NCBI GenBank assembly: GCA_018882545.1
Contig: VERS01000138.1
Span: 1-6,372 of the forward strand
Source: Mycobacterium sp.
Lineage (GTDB): Bacteria; Actinomycetota; Actinomycetes; Mycobacteriales; Mycobacteriaceae
Length of the DNA: 6,372 nt
Direction: 5' to 3'
Positions 1 to 5,214 of this stretch are shown here, piece by piece. The notes under the pieces are model-generated. The model worked only from the letters and a program-made list of their open reading frames with translations, did not search any database and had not been told where the DNA came from. Numbering within the stretch: position 1 is the first letter of the stretch; every line of letters begins with the position of its first letter. The translations under genes and the position numbers were made by a program.

Positions 1-297
1 GCGGTGAAAGTGGCGATGCCCAGGGTCTTGCACGACGTGGTCCAGCGCGCCATGCAGTTGCACGGGTCGCTGGGGGTCTCCGACGAGATGCCGTTCGTCA
101 AGATGATGGTCGCCGCGCAGTCGCTGGCCATCGCCGACGGGCCGACCGAGGTGCACAAACTCACCGTCGCCCGGCGGACGCTCAAGGAGTACGAACCGGT
201 GCCCACTTTGTTCCCCTCGCAACATCTGCCGACCCGGAAGGCCGCCGCCCAGGCCCGACTTGCCGAACTGCTCGAACACGAGGTCGCCGAACTGTGA
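1..297 (+). CDS. Acyl-CoA dehydrogenase, C-terminal part (partial at 5' end)
   Basis: The frame is open from the first base to a TGA at 295-297, giving 98 visible residues; the gene starts to the left of the window. Seen: an amphipathic helix ending in QLHGSLGVSDE (about residues 19-29), then ADGPTEVHK (about 45-53) and a charged Ala/Glu-rich tail. In flavin acyl-CoA dehydrogenases the first motif lies in the C-terminal four-helix bundle and contacts the FAD of the partner subunit. The (D)GP.EVH motif belongs to the ACAD10/11-like branch, called FadE in mycobacteria. The enzyme would oxidise an acyl-CoA to the 2-enoyl-CoA in the cytoplasm, passing electrons to ETF. The catalytic base and the acyl-binding region are outside the window, so substrate and FadE number cannot be assigned. 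There is no clear terminator after the stop; only a short CCA/TGG hairpin without a T-tract lies at 298-307. Confidence 0.9.
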   Translation, partial: AVKVAMPRVLHDVVQRAMQLHGSLGVSDEMPFVKMMVAAQSLAIADGPTEVHKLTVARRTLKEYEPVPTLFPSQHLPTRKAAAQARLAELLEHEVAEL

Positions 298-307
298 CCA
301 CGGGTGG

Positions 308-323
308 TGTGAGCTCCGTCACA
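308..323. promoter_or_regulatory. CRP/cAMP-receptor-type operator (TGTGA-N6-TCACA)
   Basis: The 16 bases TGTGAGCTCCGTCACA are two perfect inverted pentamers with a 6-base spacer. This is the consensus of the Escherichia coli CRP site, and the mycobacterial CRP (Rv3676 family) is known to recognise a very similar motif. It lies in non-coding DNA 11 bases after the dehydrogenase stop and 99 bases before the start of the 59-residue membrane protein. That gene is therefore the obvious target, since the next gene on the other side converges or is upstream. Its centre is at 315.5. Relative to the candidate -10 box at 330-335 it would cover the -35 region, a position that usually means repression. 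If the real start of transcription is near 357, it would sit at a class II activating position. Confidence 0.7.
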
Positions 324-329
324 AATCGG

Positions 330-335
330 TAATCT
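330..335 (+). promoter_or_regulatory. Possible -10 box (TAATCT) for the 59-residue membrane protein
   Basis: TAATCT fits the TANNNT pattern of mycobacterial SigA -10 elements. The matching -35 position (about 307-312, GTGTGA) is poor and overlaps the CRP-type operator. Transcription would start near 341-342 and leave a leader of about 80 bases. A TTGACA hexamer at 388-393 looks like a perfect -35, but no TANNNT follows at 16-19 bases, so it was not preferred. Confidence 0.35.
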
Positions 336-412
336 CTTGGGACTTCTCAACCCCGCTTCCGGCTCTCACCATTGGGTCTATCGGGCGTTGACAGCGCCAC
401 ATCCGCCAGAAC

Positions 413-417
413 GGGGA
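413..417 (+). promoter_or_regulatory. Ribosome binding site GGGGA that fixes the start at 423
   Basis: GGGGA ends five bases before the ATG at 423. This supports that codon over the in-frame TTG at 372, which has no purine-rich stretch at the right distance and would add a non-hydrophobic, low-complexity N-terminus. Confidence 0.55.
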
Positions 418-422
418 ATGCC

Positions 423-602
423 ATGCAGGAGTACATCTACACCACGCCGATGTTCATCATCTTCACGGGAACGGTCTTCATCGTGCTGATCGCCCTCACC
501 ATGCGGGCGATCATCCGCCGCGAGAAGGCGATGATCAACGCCGCGATGGACGAGCCGCACGAGATCGCCGCCTACGAACAGCGCTGGCGCAGCGCGGCTT
601 AG
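423..602 (+). CDS. Small single-pass membrane protein, 59 residues, unknown function
   Basis: I do not recognise a named family. Seen: a short polar N-terminus (MQEYIYTT), one strongly hydrophobic segment at about residues 9-29 (MFIIFTGTVFIVLIALTMRAI), a basic stop-transfer cluster RREK at 32-35, then an acidic/amphipathic tail containing DEPHE and ending in YEQRWRSAA. The positive-inside rule predicts N-out/C-in topology, with the 25-residue tail in the cytoplasm. There is no signal peptidase or lipobox site. The start at 423 is backed by a GGGGA ribosome site. Upstream lies a 125-base non-coding region with a perfect CRP-type operator, suggesting control by cAMP. The stop at 600-602 overlaps the stop of the convergent thioesterase gene by four bases. 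The hydrophobic segment and codon bias make this a likely real gene; its role cannot be read from the sequence. Confidence 0.75.
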   Translation: MQEYIYTTPMFIIFTGTVFIVLIALTMRAIIRREKAMINAAMDEPHEIAAYEQRWRSAA

Positions 603-1408
603 GTCTCGGCCCCGCCGGACCCGTCGCGCCTGACGACCTGGCACTCGTGGACCAGCGTCGCGGCCCGCAGTCCGGCGTCGTCGTACAGGCCCGCGGTCAT
701 CAGGCCGCGGCCGCCCGTCGCCGCGGGTGACCGGCACTCCAGGAGATTCCACCGGTCGGCTCTGATGGCCCGGTGAAACCAGATCGAGGAGTCGGTGGTC
801 GCGCTGCGGTGGCTGCGGTCGGTCATCGACTGGCCGTGCACCGCCAGAACCGGGTCCACCCCGTAAATGTCGGTCACGAACACCGCGAGGCAGGCGTTCA
901 GCACCGGGGCATCATCAGGGAGCGGCGATAAGACACGCCACCACAATCGCCGGACGAACTCGCCGCCGCCGCGGTCGTCGCCGATCCGGATGTCGATCTC
1001 GTCCAACGGCATCGCCGGTGCCGGCCCGATCGGCCCCGTCCGGGGCAAGTCTTCCGGGTCGCCAACTGCGCGATCGCTGTGCTCCGGTCCGACCGACGGC
1101 TGCGCGAATAACGCTGTGGCACTGGCCAGCAGGCGTTCACCCTGCCTGCACAGCAGCCGGCGCGACGACGAACTCCGGCCGTCGTGAGTTCTTTCGACCT
1201 GGTAGCGGACGGGTTCACCGGCGTCGCCGCCGCGTAGGAACTGCACATGCAGGGCGGTGGGGATCCGACCTGCCGGCACCGTCGCACAGGCGGCGGCCAA
1301 CGCCTGGGCAGCCAGCAGCCCGCCGTAGGCCCGCTTGCCCGGGGGTCCGGTGGGGGGGCCGGTGACGTCGGCGCCGGTGTCGGCGAGGTCGAACAATTCG
1401 GTAATCAT
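599..1408 (-). CDS. TesB-like acyl-CoA thioesterase (double hotdog fold)
   Basis: A 269-residue protein, slightly shorter than E. coli TesB (about 286). Predicted to hydrolyse acyl-CoA to free acid and CoA in the cytoplasm. First hotdog: YGGLLAAQALAAA (28-40), where TesB proteins have GGQ..AQAL; then LHVQFLRGGD (53-62) and YQVERTHDGRSSSSRR (69-84), a typical TesB strand-turn. Second hotdog: FVTDIYG (177-183), SATTDSSIWFHR (202-213), then GGRGLMTAGLYDDAGLRAAT (232-251). From remembered TesB active-site residues (Asp204, Thr228, Gln278), D180 and T204 appear conserved, but the Gln position is filled by H254 in VHEC. The ATG at 1408 sits in ATGA, overlapping the stop of the CoA transferase gene by four bases, so translation is probably coupled; no strong ribosome site is seen. 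Its 3' end overlaps the convergent small membrane-protein gene by four bases. Substrate unknown. An in-frame extension upstream to 1675 runs through the transferase gene and was not used. Confidence 0.85.
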   Translation of the reverse strand: MITELFDLADTGADVTGPPTGPPGKRAYGGLLAAQALAAACATVPAGRIPTALHVQFLRGGDAGEPVRYQVERTHDGRSSSSRRLLCRQGERLLASATALFAQPSVGPEHSDRAVGDPEDLPRTGPIGPAPAMPLDEIDIRIGDDRGGGEFVRRLWWRVLSPLPDDAPVLNACLAVFVTDIYGVDPVLAVHGQSMTDRSHRSATTDSSIWFHRAIRADRWNLLECRSPAATGGRGLMTAGLYDDAGLRAATLVHECQVVRRDGSGGAET

Positions 1409-2553
1409 CGGGCCAGCCACTCGGCTGGCACGGCGTGGTTGTCCTGCCCGAGGGTCGGCGCCGGCGCAGCCCGCAGATGCTCGCCGTCGACAGCCATCGG
1501 CAGACCCGGCGCCCGGTACCGGCCGATCCGGTCCTGCTCGATCGGCGCGAACATCGGATTGGCCGTCACCCGTGGACTGCCGGCCACCTCGGTGAAACTC
1601 TGATAGCGCTCCCACAGCACCGAACTGGCCGCCAACGCGGTACTGACCTCGGCGGCGGTGTGCGTACCGAACCACTGAGCGAACAGGTCGTTGAGTAGAT
1701 CGCGGTGCCGATATCGCTGGCCCTCCTCGGCGAAGTCCGCGCCGAGAGTCTCAGCCAGGGCTGCAACCGCCTCGGTGGTGCCGGTCAGTTCGGCAAGATC
1801 GCGGAAGTGTCGACCGGTGAGCGCCACCACCATGAACGACGCCCCGTCGCTGCTGGTGAAGTCCCGGCCGTACTGGCCGAAGATGGCGTTGCCCAGTCGG
1901 GGCCGCGGTTCGCCGGTGAGCATCGCCTCGGTGAGGAAGCCCAGATTCGCCGCAGTGGCCAACGCCACATCGTCCAGCGGCAACCGGATGCTGCAACCCT
2001 GGCCGGATGCGTCCCGGTGGCGAAGTCCGGCCAGGACCGCCACGGCGGCGTACAGCCCGCAACTGACGTCCCAGGATGGCATCACGTGGTTGACCGGTCC
2101 GAGGTGGTCGGCCGGGCCGGTCACCAGCGGAAAACCGGTGGCGGCGTTGACGGTGTAGTCCACCCCGGTCGTCCCGTCGGCGCGGCCCACCACTTCCAGA
2201 TGGACCAGGTCGGGCCGCAGTCCACTGAGCGTTTGATAGGAATGCCATTGCCGCCCTGCGACGTTGGTGATGAACACACCCGCCGCAGTGATCAAACGCT
2301 GGACGAGTTCCTGGCCCTCGGCGGTATGCATGTCGACCTCCATCGACCGCTTACCCTTGTTCAGCCCGGCCCAGTAGATGCTGTCTCCTCCGCTGGTCAG
2401 CGGCCAGCGGTGGTAGTCGGCGGCGCCGCCGACCGGATCGACCCGGACCACCTCGGCACCGAGTTGCGCCAGCGTCATACCGGCCAGTGGTACCGCCACG
2501 AAGCTCGAGATCTCGACGATCCGGACACCGGACAGTGGGCGGGGGTAACTCAC
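1405..2553 (-). CDS. Family III (CaiB/BaiF) CoA transferase, 2-methylfumaryl-CoA isomerase (Mct)-like
   Basis: A 382-residue protein starting at a GTG. Family III enzymes move CoA between carboxylic acids, or isomerise acyl-CoAs, through an aspartyl-CoA anhydride, usually as interlocked dimers. Seen: PLSGVRIVEISSF (6-18), AGMTLAQLGAEVVRVDPVGG (24-43), the LNKGKRS signature (64-70), VGRADGTTGVDYTVNAATG (122-140), and NHVMPSWD (155-162), in which D162 matches the catalytic Asp. C-terminally there are NPMF (332-335) and LGQDN (368-372). The VDYTVN, NHV.P.WD and GGAADYHRW (42-50) stretches match, from memory, the Chloroflexus mesaconyl-CoA C1-C4 transferase (Mct) better than carnitine, formyl-CoA or methylacyl-CoA racemase types. 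The GTG was chosen because the protein then begins right at the family's N-terminus. The open frame continues to 2757 but would overlay the upstream membrane-protein gene. No good ribosome site precedes the GTG; it lies 20 bases after that gene's stop and may be read by re-initiation. The physiological substrate is not known. Confidence 0.85.
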   Translation of the reverse strand: MSYPRPLSGVRIVEISSFVAVPLAGMTLAQLGAEVVRVDPVGGAADYHRWPLTSGGDSIYWAGLNKGKRSMEVDMHTAEGQELVQRLITAAGVFITNVAGRQWHSYQTLSGLRPDLVHLEVVGRADGTTGVDYTVNAATGFPLVTGPADHLGPVNHVMPSWDVSCGLYAAVAVLAGLRHRDASGQGCSIRLPLDDVALATAANLGFLTEAMLTGEPRPRLGNAIFGQYGRDFTSSDGASFMVVALTGRHFRDLAELTGTTEAVAALAETLGADFAEEGQRYRHRDLLNDLFAQWFGTHTAAEVSTALAASSVLWERYQSFTEVAGSPRVTANPMFAPIEQDRIGRYRAPGLPMAVDGEHLRAAPAPTLGQDNHAVPAEWLAR

Positions 2554-2573
2554 CCGATGAGTATGCGGCGGCG

Positions 2574-2885
2574 TTAGCGGACCGCGAACGGCACGCCGAG
2601 GAACATGAAGGACAGGATCAGCAGTATCCAGCCCGCAGCCTGCCAGATGGGCCACACTCCCTCGGCGCGCCAGACCTGATAGGTCCGGACGAACGCCCCG
2701 ATGCCGCCGGCGAACAGGATTCCCGGGACCAGGACTCCGGTCAACAATGACCGCCACGCCACGGTGGCGGCGTAGGCCGCGACAGCCAGCACGAGGACCA
2801 CGGCGACGTATTTGACCGCCGCGCGCACGGCTGCCGGGTCGCGCCAGCGTTTCTCAACGTCGTTGATGCTGCCTTCACTTGTCAT
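2574..2885 (-). CDS. Small three-helix membrane protein, 103 residues, unknown function
   Basis: I do not recognise a named family. Seen: a charged cytoplasm-like N-terminus (about residues 1-23, MTSEGS..EKRWRDP), then hydrophobic segments at roughly 24-43, 46-66 and 79-101, separated by WR and RTYQVWRAEG turns, and a very short C-terminus ending VR. Three helices put the two termini on opposite sides, most likely N-in/C-out. The start is the ATG at 2885 because a GGAGG ribosome site lies five bases upstream; a GTG at 2897 in the same frame has none and overlaps that site. First gene of a minus-strand run with the CoA transferase (20-base gap) and thioesterase. It shares an 84-base divergent promoter region with the metallophosphoesterase. 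A link to acyl-CoA metabolism is suggested only by position. Confidence 0.8.
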   Translation of the reverse strand: MTSEGSINDVEKRWRDPAAVRAAVKYVAVVLVLAVAAYAATVAWRSLLTGVLVPGILFAGGIGAFVRTYQVWRAEGVWPIWQAAGWILLILSFMFLGVPFAVR

Positions 2886-2890
2886 GGTGG

Positions 2891-2895
2891 CCTCC
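2891..2895 (-). promoter_or_regulatory. Ribosome binding site GGAGG that fixes the start at 2885
   Basis: GGAGG on the minus strand is followed by CCACC and then ATG, an ideal five-base spacing. It is the strongest Shine-Dalgarno sequence in the window and selects the ATG at 2885 over the GTG at 2897. Confidence 0.8.
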
Positions 2896-2902
2896 ACGGC
2901 CC

Positions 2903-2908
2903 AGCGTA
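2903..2908 (-). promoter_or_regulatory. Possible -10 box (TACGCT) for the minus-strand operon
   Basis: TACGCT fits TANNNT and would place the transcript start near 2896-2897, leaving a leader of about 12 bases that just includes the GGAGG ribosome site. The -35 position about 17 bases further upstream reads TGGCCG, which is weak, as is common in mycobacteria. Confidence 0.4.
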
Positions 2909-2934
2909 GGGCGCACCCGTCGACGCGGCCATTG

Positions 2935-2964
2935 TTGGGCGCGCCCGTCCCGCAGTCCTACGGT
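2935..2964 (+). promoter_or_regulatory. Possible promoter of the metallophosphoesterase gene (TTGGGC-N18-TACGGT)
   Basis: A TTGGGC -35 at 2935-2940 and a TANNNT -10 (TACGGT) at 2959-2964 are 18 bases apart. The -10 ends five bases before the ATG at 2970, so transcription should start at or within a base or two of the start codon and give a leaderless mRNA. The 10-base palindrome GGGCGCGCCC (2937-2946) overlaps the -35. Confidence 0.45.
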
Positions 2965-2969
2965 GGAGC

Positions 2970-3461
2970 ATGCGCATCGTGTTGATCTCTGACACCCACA
3001 TCCCGCACCGGGCCCGCGACCTTCCGCCCCGGCTCTGGCTCGAGGTGGAGTCCGCCGAGGTCGTGATCCACGCCGGCGACTGGGTGCACTCCGACCTGCT
3101 CGACGAACTCCAGACGCGTTCGGCCCGGCTGGTGGGCTGCTGGGGCAATAACGACGGCCCGGCGCTGCGAGCGCGGCTGCCCGAGCGCGCCGACGTGACC
3201 CTGGCCGGGGTGCGGTTCACCGTGGTGCACGAAACGGGCGCGGCCAAGGGCCGGGAGGCGCGGATGGCAGCGGCCTACCCGCAGACCGACGTTCTGGTGT
3301 TCGGCCACAGCCACATTCCGTGGGATACCACCGCCGGATCGGGTTTGCGGCTGCTCAACCCGGGCTCCCCCACCGACCGGCGTCGGCAGCCTTTCCACAC
3401 CTACATGACGGCGCTGGCCGCGGAAGGCGCGCTCACCGAAGTCACCCTGCACCGGCTGTGA
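2970..3461 (+). CDS. YfcE/MJ0936-type metallophosphoesterase (phosphodiesterase)
   Basis: A 163-residue cytoplasmic protein, the usual length for this family of two-metal phosphodiesterases. All metal-site motifs are present in order: SDTH (7-10; D8, H10), HAGDW (34-38; D37), GNND (59-62; N60), VVHE (85-88; H87) and GHSH (112-115; H113, H115), followed by the LNPGSP segment (129-134) typical of the family. Family members hydrolyse model phosphodiesters with Mn or Ni; the natural substrate is usually unknown and cannot be deduced here. The third motif is GNND, where many members have GNCD. The start at 2970 gives the family's standard N-terminus (M-R-I-V-L-I-SDTH). GGAG lies only one base before this ATG, too close for a normal ribosome site, while a -10 box ends five bases upstream, so leaderless translation is likely. 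Divergent from the membrane-protein operon. Its 3' end overlaps convergent recD by 20 bases. Confidence 0.9.
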   Translation: MRIVLISDTHIPHRARDLPPRLWLEVESAEVVIHAGDWVHSDLLDELQTRSARLVGCWGNNDGPALRARLPERADVTLAGVRFTVVHETGAAKGREARMAAAYPQTDVLVFGHSHIPWDTTAGSGLRLLNPGSPTDRRRQPFHTYMTALAAEGALTEVTLHRL

Positions 3462-5214
3462 GGCCTGGGCGATCCCGCAGTCGGGCCGCCAGCCCACTGG
3501 CGCGCACCGCGCGGCGGTTCACCGCGGCACGCACCTGGTCGGCCGTGCCGATCACCCGAATCGTCTCCCGCGCCCGGGTCACCGCGGTGTAGAACAACTC
3601 CCGGGTCAACAGCCGCGAATCCGCGGGGGGCAGCAGTACGGTCACCTCGACGGCCTGGCTGCCCTGGCTCTTGTGGATCGTCATGGCGTGCATGGTCGCG
3701 ATATCGGTCAGGCGGCTGGTGGCCAACTCCAGCGGACCTCCCGCGCCGGCCATCACCGCGCGCAAGACACCGTCGCACTGCACCGCCACCCCGGTGTCGC
3801 CGTTGTACAGGCCCAGGCCGTAGTCGTTGGCGGTGACCAGGACCGGGCGCCCCGGGTACCACGCCGCCCACAGCGGCATATCGGTCTGCTCGGACAACCA
3901 TCGTTCGGTCTGCCGGTTCCAGTAGTCCACCCCGTAGGGACCGCGGCGGTGCGCGCACAGCATCCGGTGCCGGTCCAGGGTGCGCAGCGCCTCGGCGGCG
4001 CTGCCCAGGATTGCCGCCTCACGCAGTGCCAGCGCCTGCGGGACCAGCACTTTGCGCAGGATCCCGGCCGGCTGCTCGGTGTCCACCCATTCGATGTGCG
4101 GGTCACCGGCGGCCAGCATCTCGCACGCCGCCTCGGCATCGCCGTCGCGGATGGCCGCGGCCAGCGCGCCGATCGCCGCGCCGAAGCGATGCGGGGTGGC
4201 CAACCGGGCCACCGGCGAGTTCTCGACGGCGTCGAGACCCTCGACCAGGTCGGCCAGCACCGCCCCGGCTTCCACCGATGCGAGCTGATCGGGGTCCCCG
4301 ACCAGCAGCAGGCGCGATTCGGGACGGACCGCCTCCAGCAGCCGGGCCATCATCGTCAGCGAGACCATCGACGTCTCGTCGATCACGATCACATCGTGGG
4401 GCAATCGGTTGTCCCGGTGGTGCCGGAATCGCGACGAGGTGTCCGGACGGCTGCCCAGAAGGCGGTGCAGGGTGGTGGCCTGCAAATCGGGCAGGCGGGC
4501 GCGGTCGACGGGGTCGAGGGCGTCGACCTCTTCCTGCACGGCCTCCAGCAGTCGCGCAGCGGCCTTGCCGGTGGGGGCGGCCAGCGCGATCCGCAATCCG
4601 CGCTGCCGGTGTGCCTGCCCGGCTGACTCGGCCTGCTCGGCCAGCAGCGCCAGCAGTCTGGCCACTGTTGTGGTCTTGCCGGTGCCCGGTCCGCCGGTGA
4701 GCACGGTCAAGGCCCGCGACAGGGCCACCTCGGCCGCGGCGCGCTGTTCGGCGTAGTTGTCCGGGAACAGCCGCCGGATGTCGACGGCGGGACCGGTGCG
4801 CTGCGCGGCTGTCAAGGCCAGCACGTCTTCGGCCACCCGGCACTCCTCGATCCAATAGCGGTCCAGGTAGATCAGAGCGCCGTCGAGGTGCAGCACCGTC
4901 GGGTCCGATACCAGCGGGCTGGCGGCGACGGCGGCCACCCAGGCTTCCGGGTCCGGCCAGGGCAGATCGTCGTCGCCGATCTGCTGCCGGATGCCGGCCA
5001 GATCCAGACATACCGAGCCGCCGCGCACCGCGCGGACCACGAACGCCACGGCCAGTCCGACCTTCTCGTCGGACTCCTTGGCCAACCGGGTCAGCCGTTG
5101 TGCGACATGAACATCGGATGCCTCGATGACACCGGCGTCGTTGAACGCCCGCAGCAGGGGTGTGGCGCGGATGCTGAGCCGCCAGTCCGCGGTGTCGGCG
5201 ATCGGGGCGGTCAT
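3442..5214 (-). CDS. recD: RecBCD enzyme subunit RecD (5'-3' DNA helicase)
   Basis: A 590-residue superfamily 1B helicase, full length for RecD. It is the 5'-3' motor of the RecBCD helicase-nuclease that processes double-strand DNA ends. Seen: an N-terminal domain that contacts RecB/RecC (about 1-160), Walker A GGPGTGKTT (174-182, K180), motif Ia APTGKAAARL (213-222), Walker B VIDETSM (277-283, D279-E280), motif III GDPDQLASVEAG (306-317), motif IV ATPHRFG (339-345, R343), GDTG (472-475), TIHKSQGSQ (512-520) and the motif VI arginine in YTAVTRARE (542-550). Every motif is intact. The ATG at 5214 is in ATGA, overlapping the recB stop by four bases, so the subunits are probably made by coupled translation; GGGGG lies about nine bases upstream. 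Its 3' end overlaps the convergent metallophosphoesterase gene by 20 bases. In mycobacteria RecBCD is known to serve single-strand annealing, while AdnAB resects for RecA recombination. The alternative, a stand-alone RecD2, is unlikely given the adjoining recB. Confidence 0.97.
   Translation of the reverse strand: MTAPIADTADWRLSIRATPLLRAFNDAGVIEASDVHVAQRLTRLAKESDEKVGLAVAFVVRAVRGGSVCLDLAGIRQQIGDDDLPWPDPEAWVAAVAASPLVSDPTVLHLDGALIYLDRYWIEECRVAEDVLALTAAQRTGPAVDIRRLFPDNYAEQRAAAEVALSRALTVLTGGPGTGKTTTVARLLALLAEQAESAGQAHRQRGLRIALAAPTGKAAARLLEAVQEEVDALDPVDRARLPDLQATTLHRLLGSRPDTSSRFRHHRDNRLPHDVIVIDETSMVSLTMMARLLEAVRPESRLLLVGDPDQLASVEAGAVLADLVEGLDAVENSPVARLATPHRFGAAIGALAAAIRDGDAEAACEMLAAGDPHIEWVDTEQPAGILRKVLVPQALALREAAILGSAAEALRTLDRHRMLCAHRRGPYGVDYWNRQTERWLSEQTDMPLWAAWYPGRPVLVTANDYGLGLYNGDTGVAVQCDGVLRAVMAGAGGPLELATSRLTDIATMHAMTIHKSQGSQAVEVTVLLPPADSRLLTRELFYTAVTRARETIRVIGTADQVRAAVNRRAVRASGLAARLRDRPGLTAGAG

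Noticed and set aside
297..308. ACCACGGGTGGT as a terminator after the dehydrogenase
   Set aside because: The stem is only three usable base pairs and no T-tract follows.
388..393. TTGACA as a -35 box
   Set aside because: No TANNNT or other -10-like hexamer lies 16-19 bases downstream; the match alone is not enough.
372..422. Upstream TTG start for the small membrane protein
   Set aside because: No ribosome site precedes it and the added residues are unremarkable; the ATG at 423 has GGGGA at good spacing.
1409..1675. Possible 89-residue N-terminal extension of the thioesterase
   Set aside because: It runs inside the CoA transferase gene and has no hotdog features. The ATGA overlap gives a normal start and length.
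1705..2577. 290-codon open frame on the plus strand opposite the CoA transferase gene
   Set aside because: Long antisense frames are expected in GC-rich coding DNA. Its translation is Arg/Gly/His/Gln-rich with no recognisable domain, and the minus strand encodes a clear enzyme.
2554..2757. Possible 68-residue N-terminal extension of the CoA transferase
   Set aside because: It overlays the well-supported membrane-protein gene in another frame, reads as Arg/Pro-rich sequence, and family III transferases begin at about the GTG at 2553.
3673..4626. 317-codon open frame on the plus strand opposite recD
   Set aside because: Low-complexity Gly/Gln/Arg/Val-rich translation without motifs; it is a shadow of the intact RecD helicase gene.
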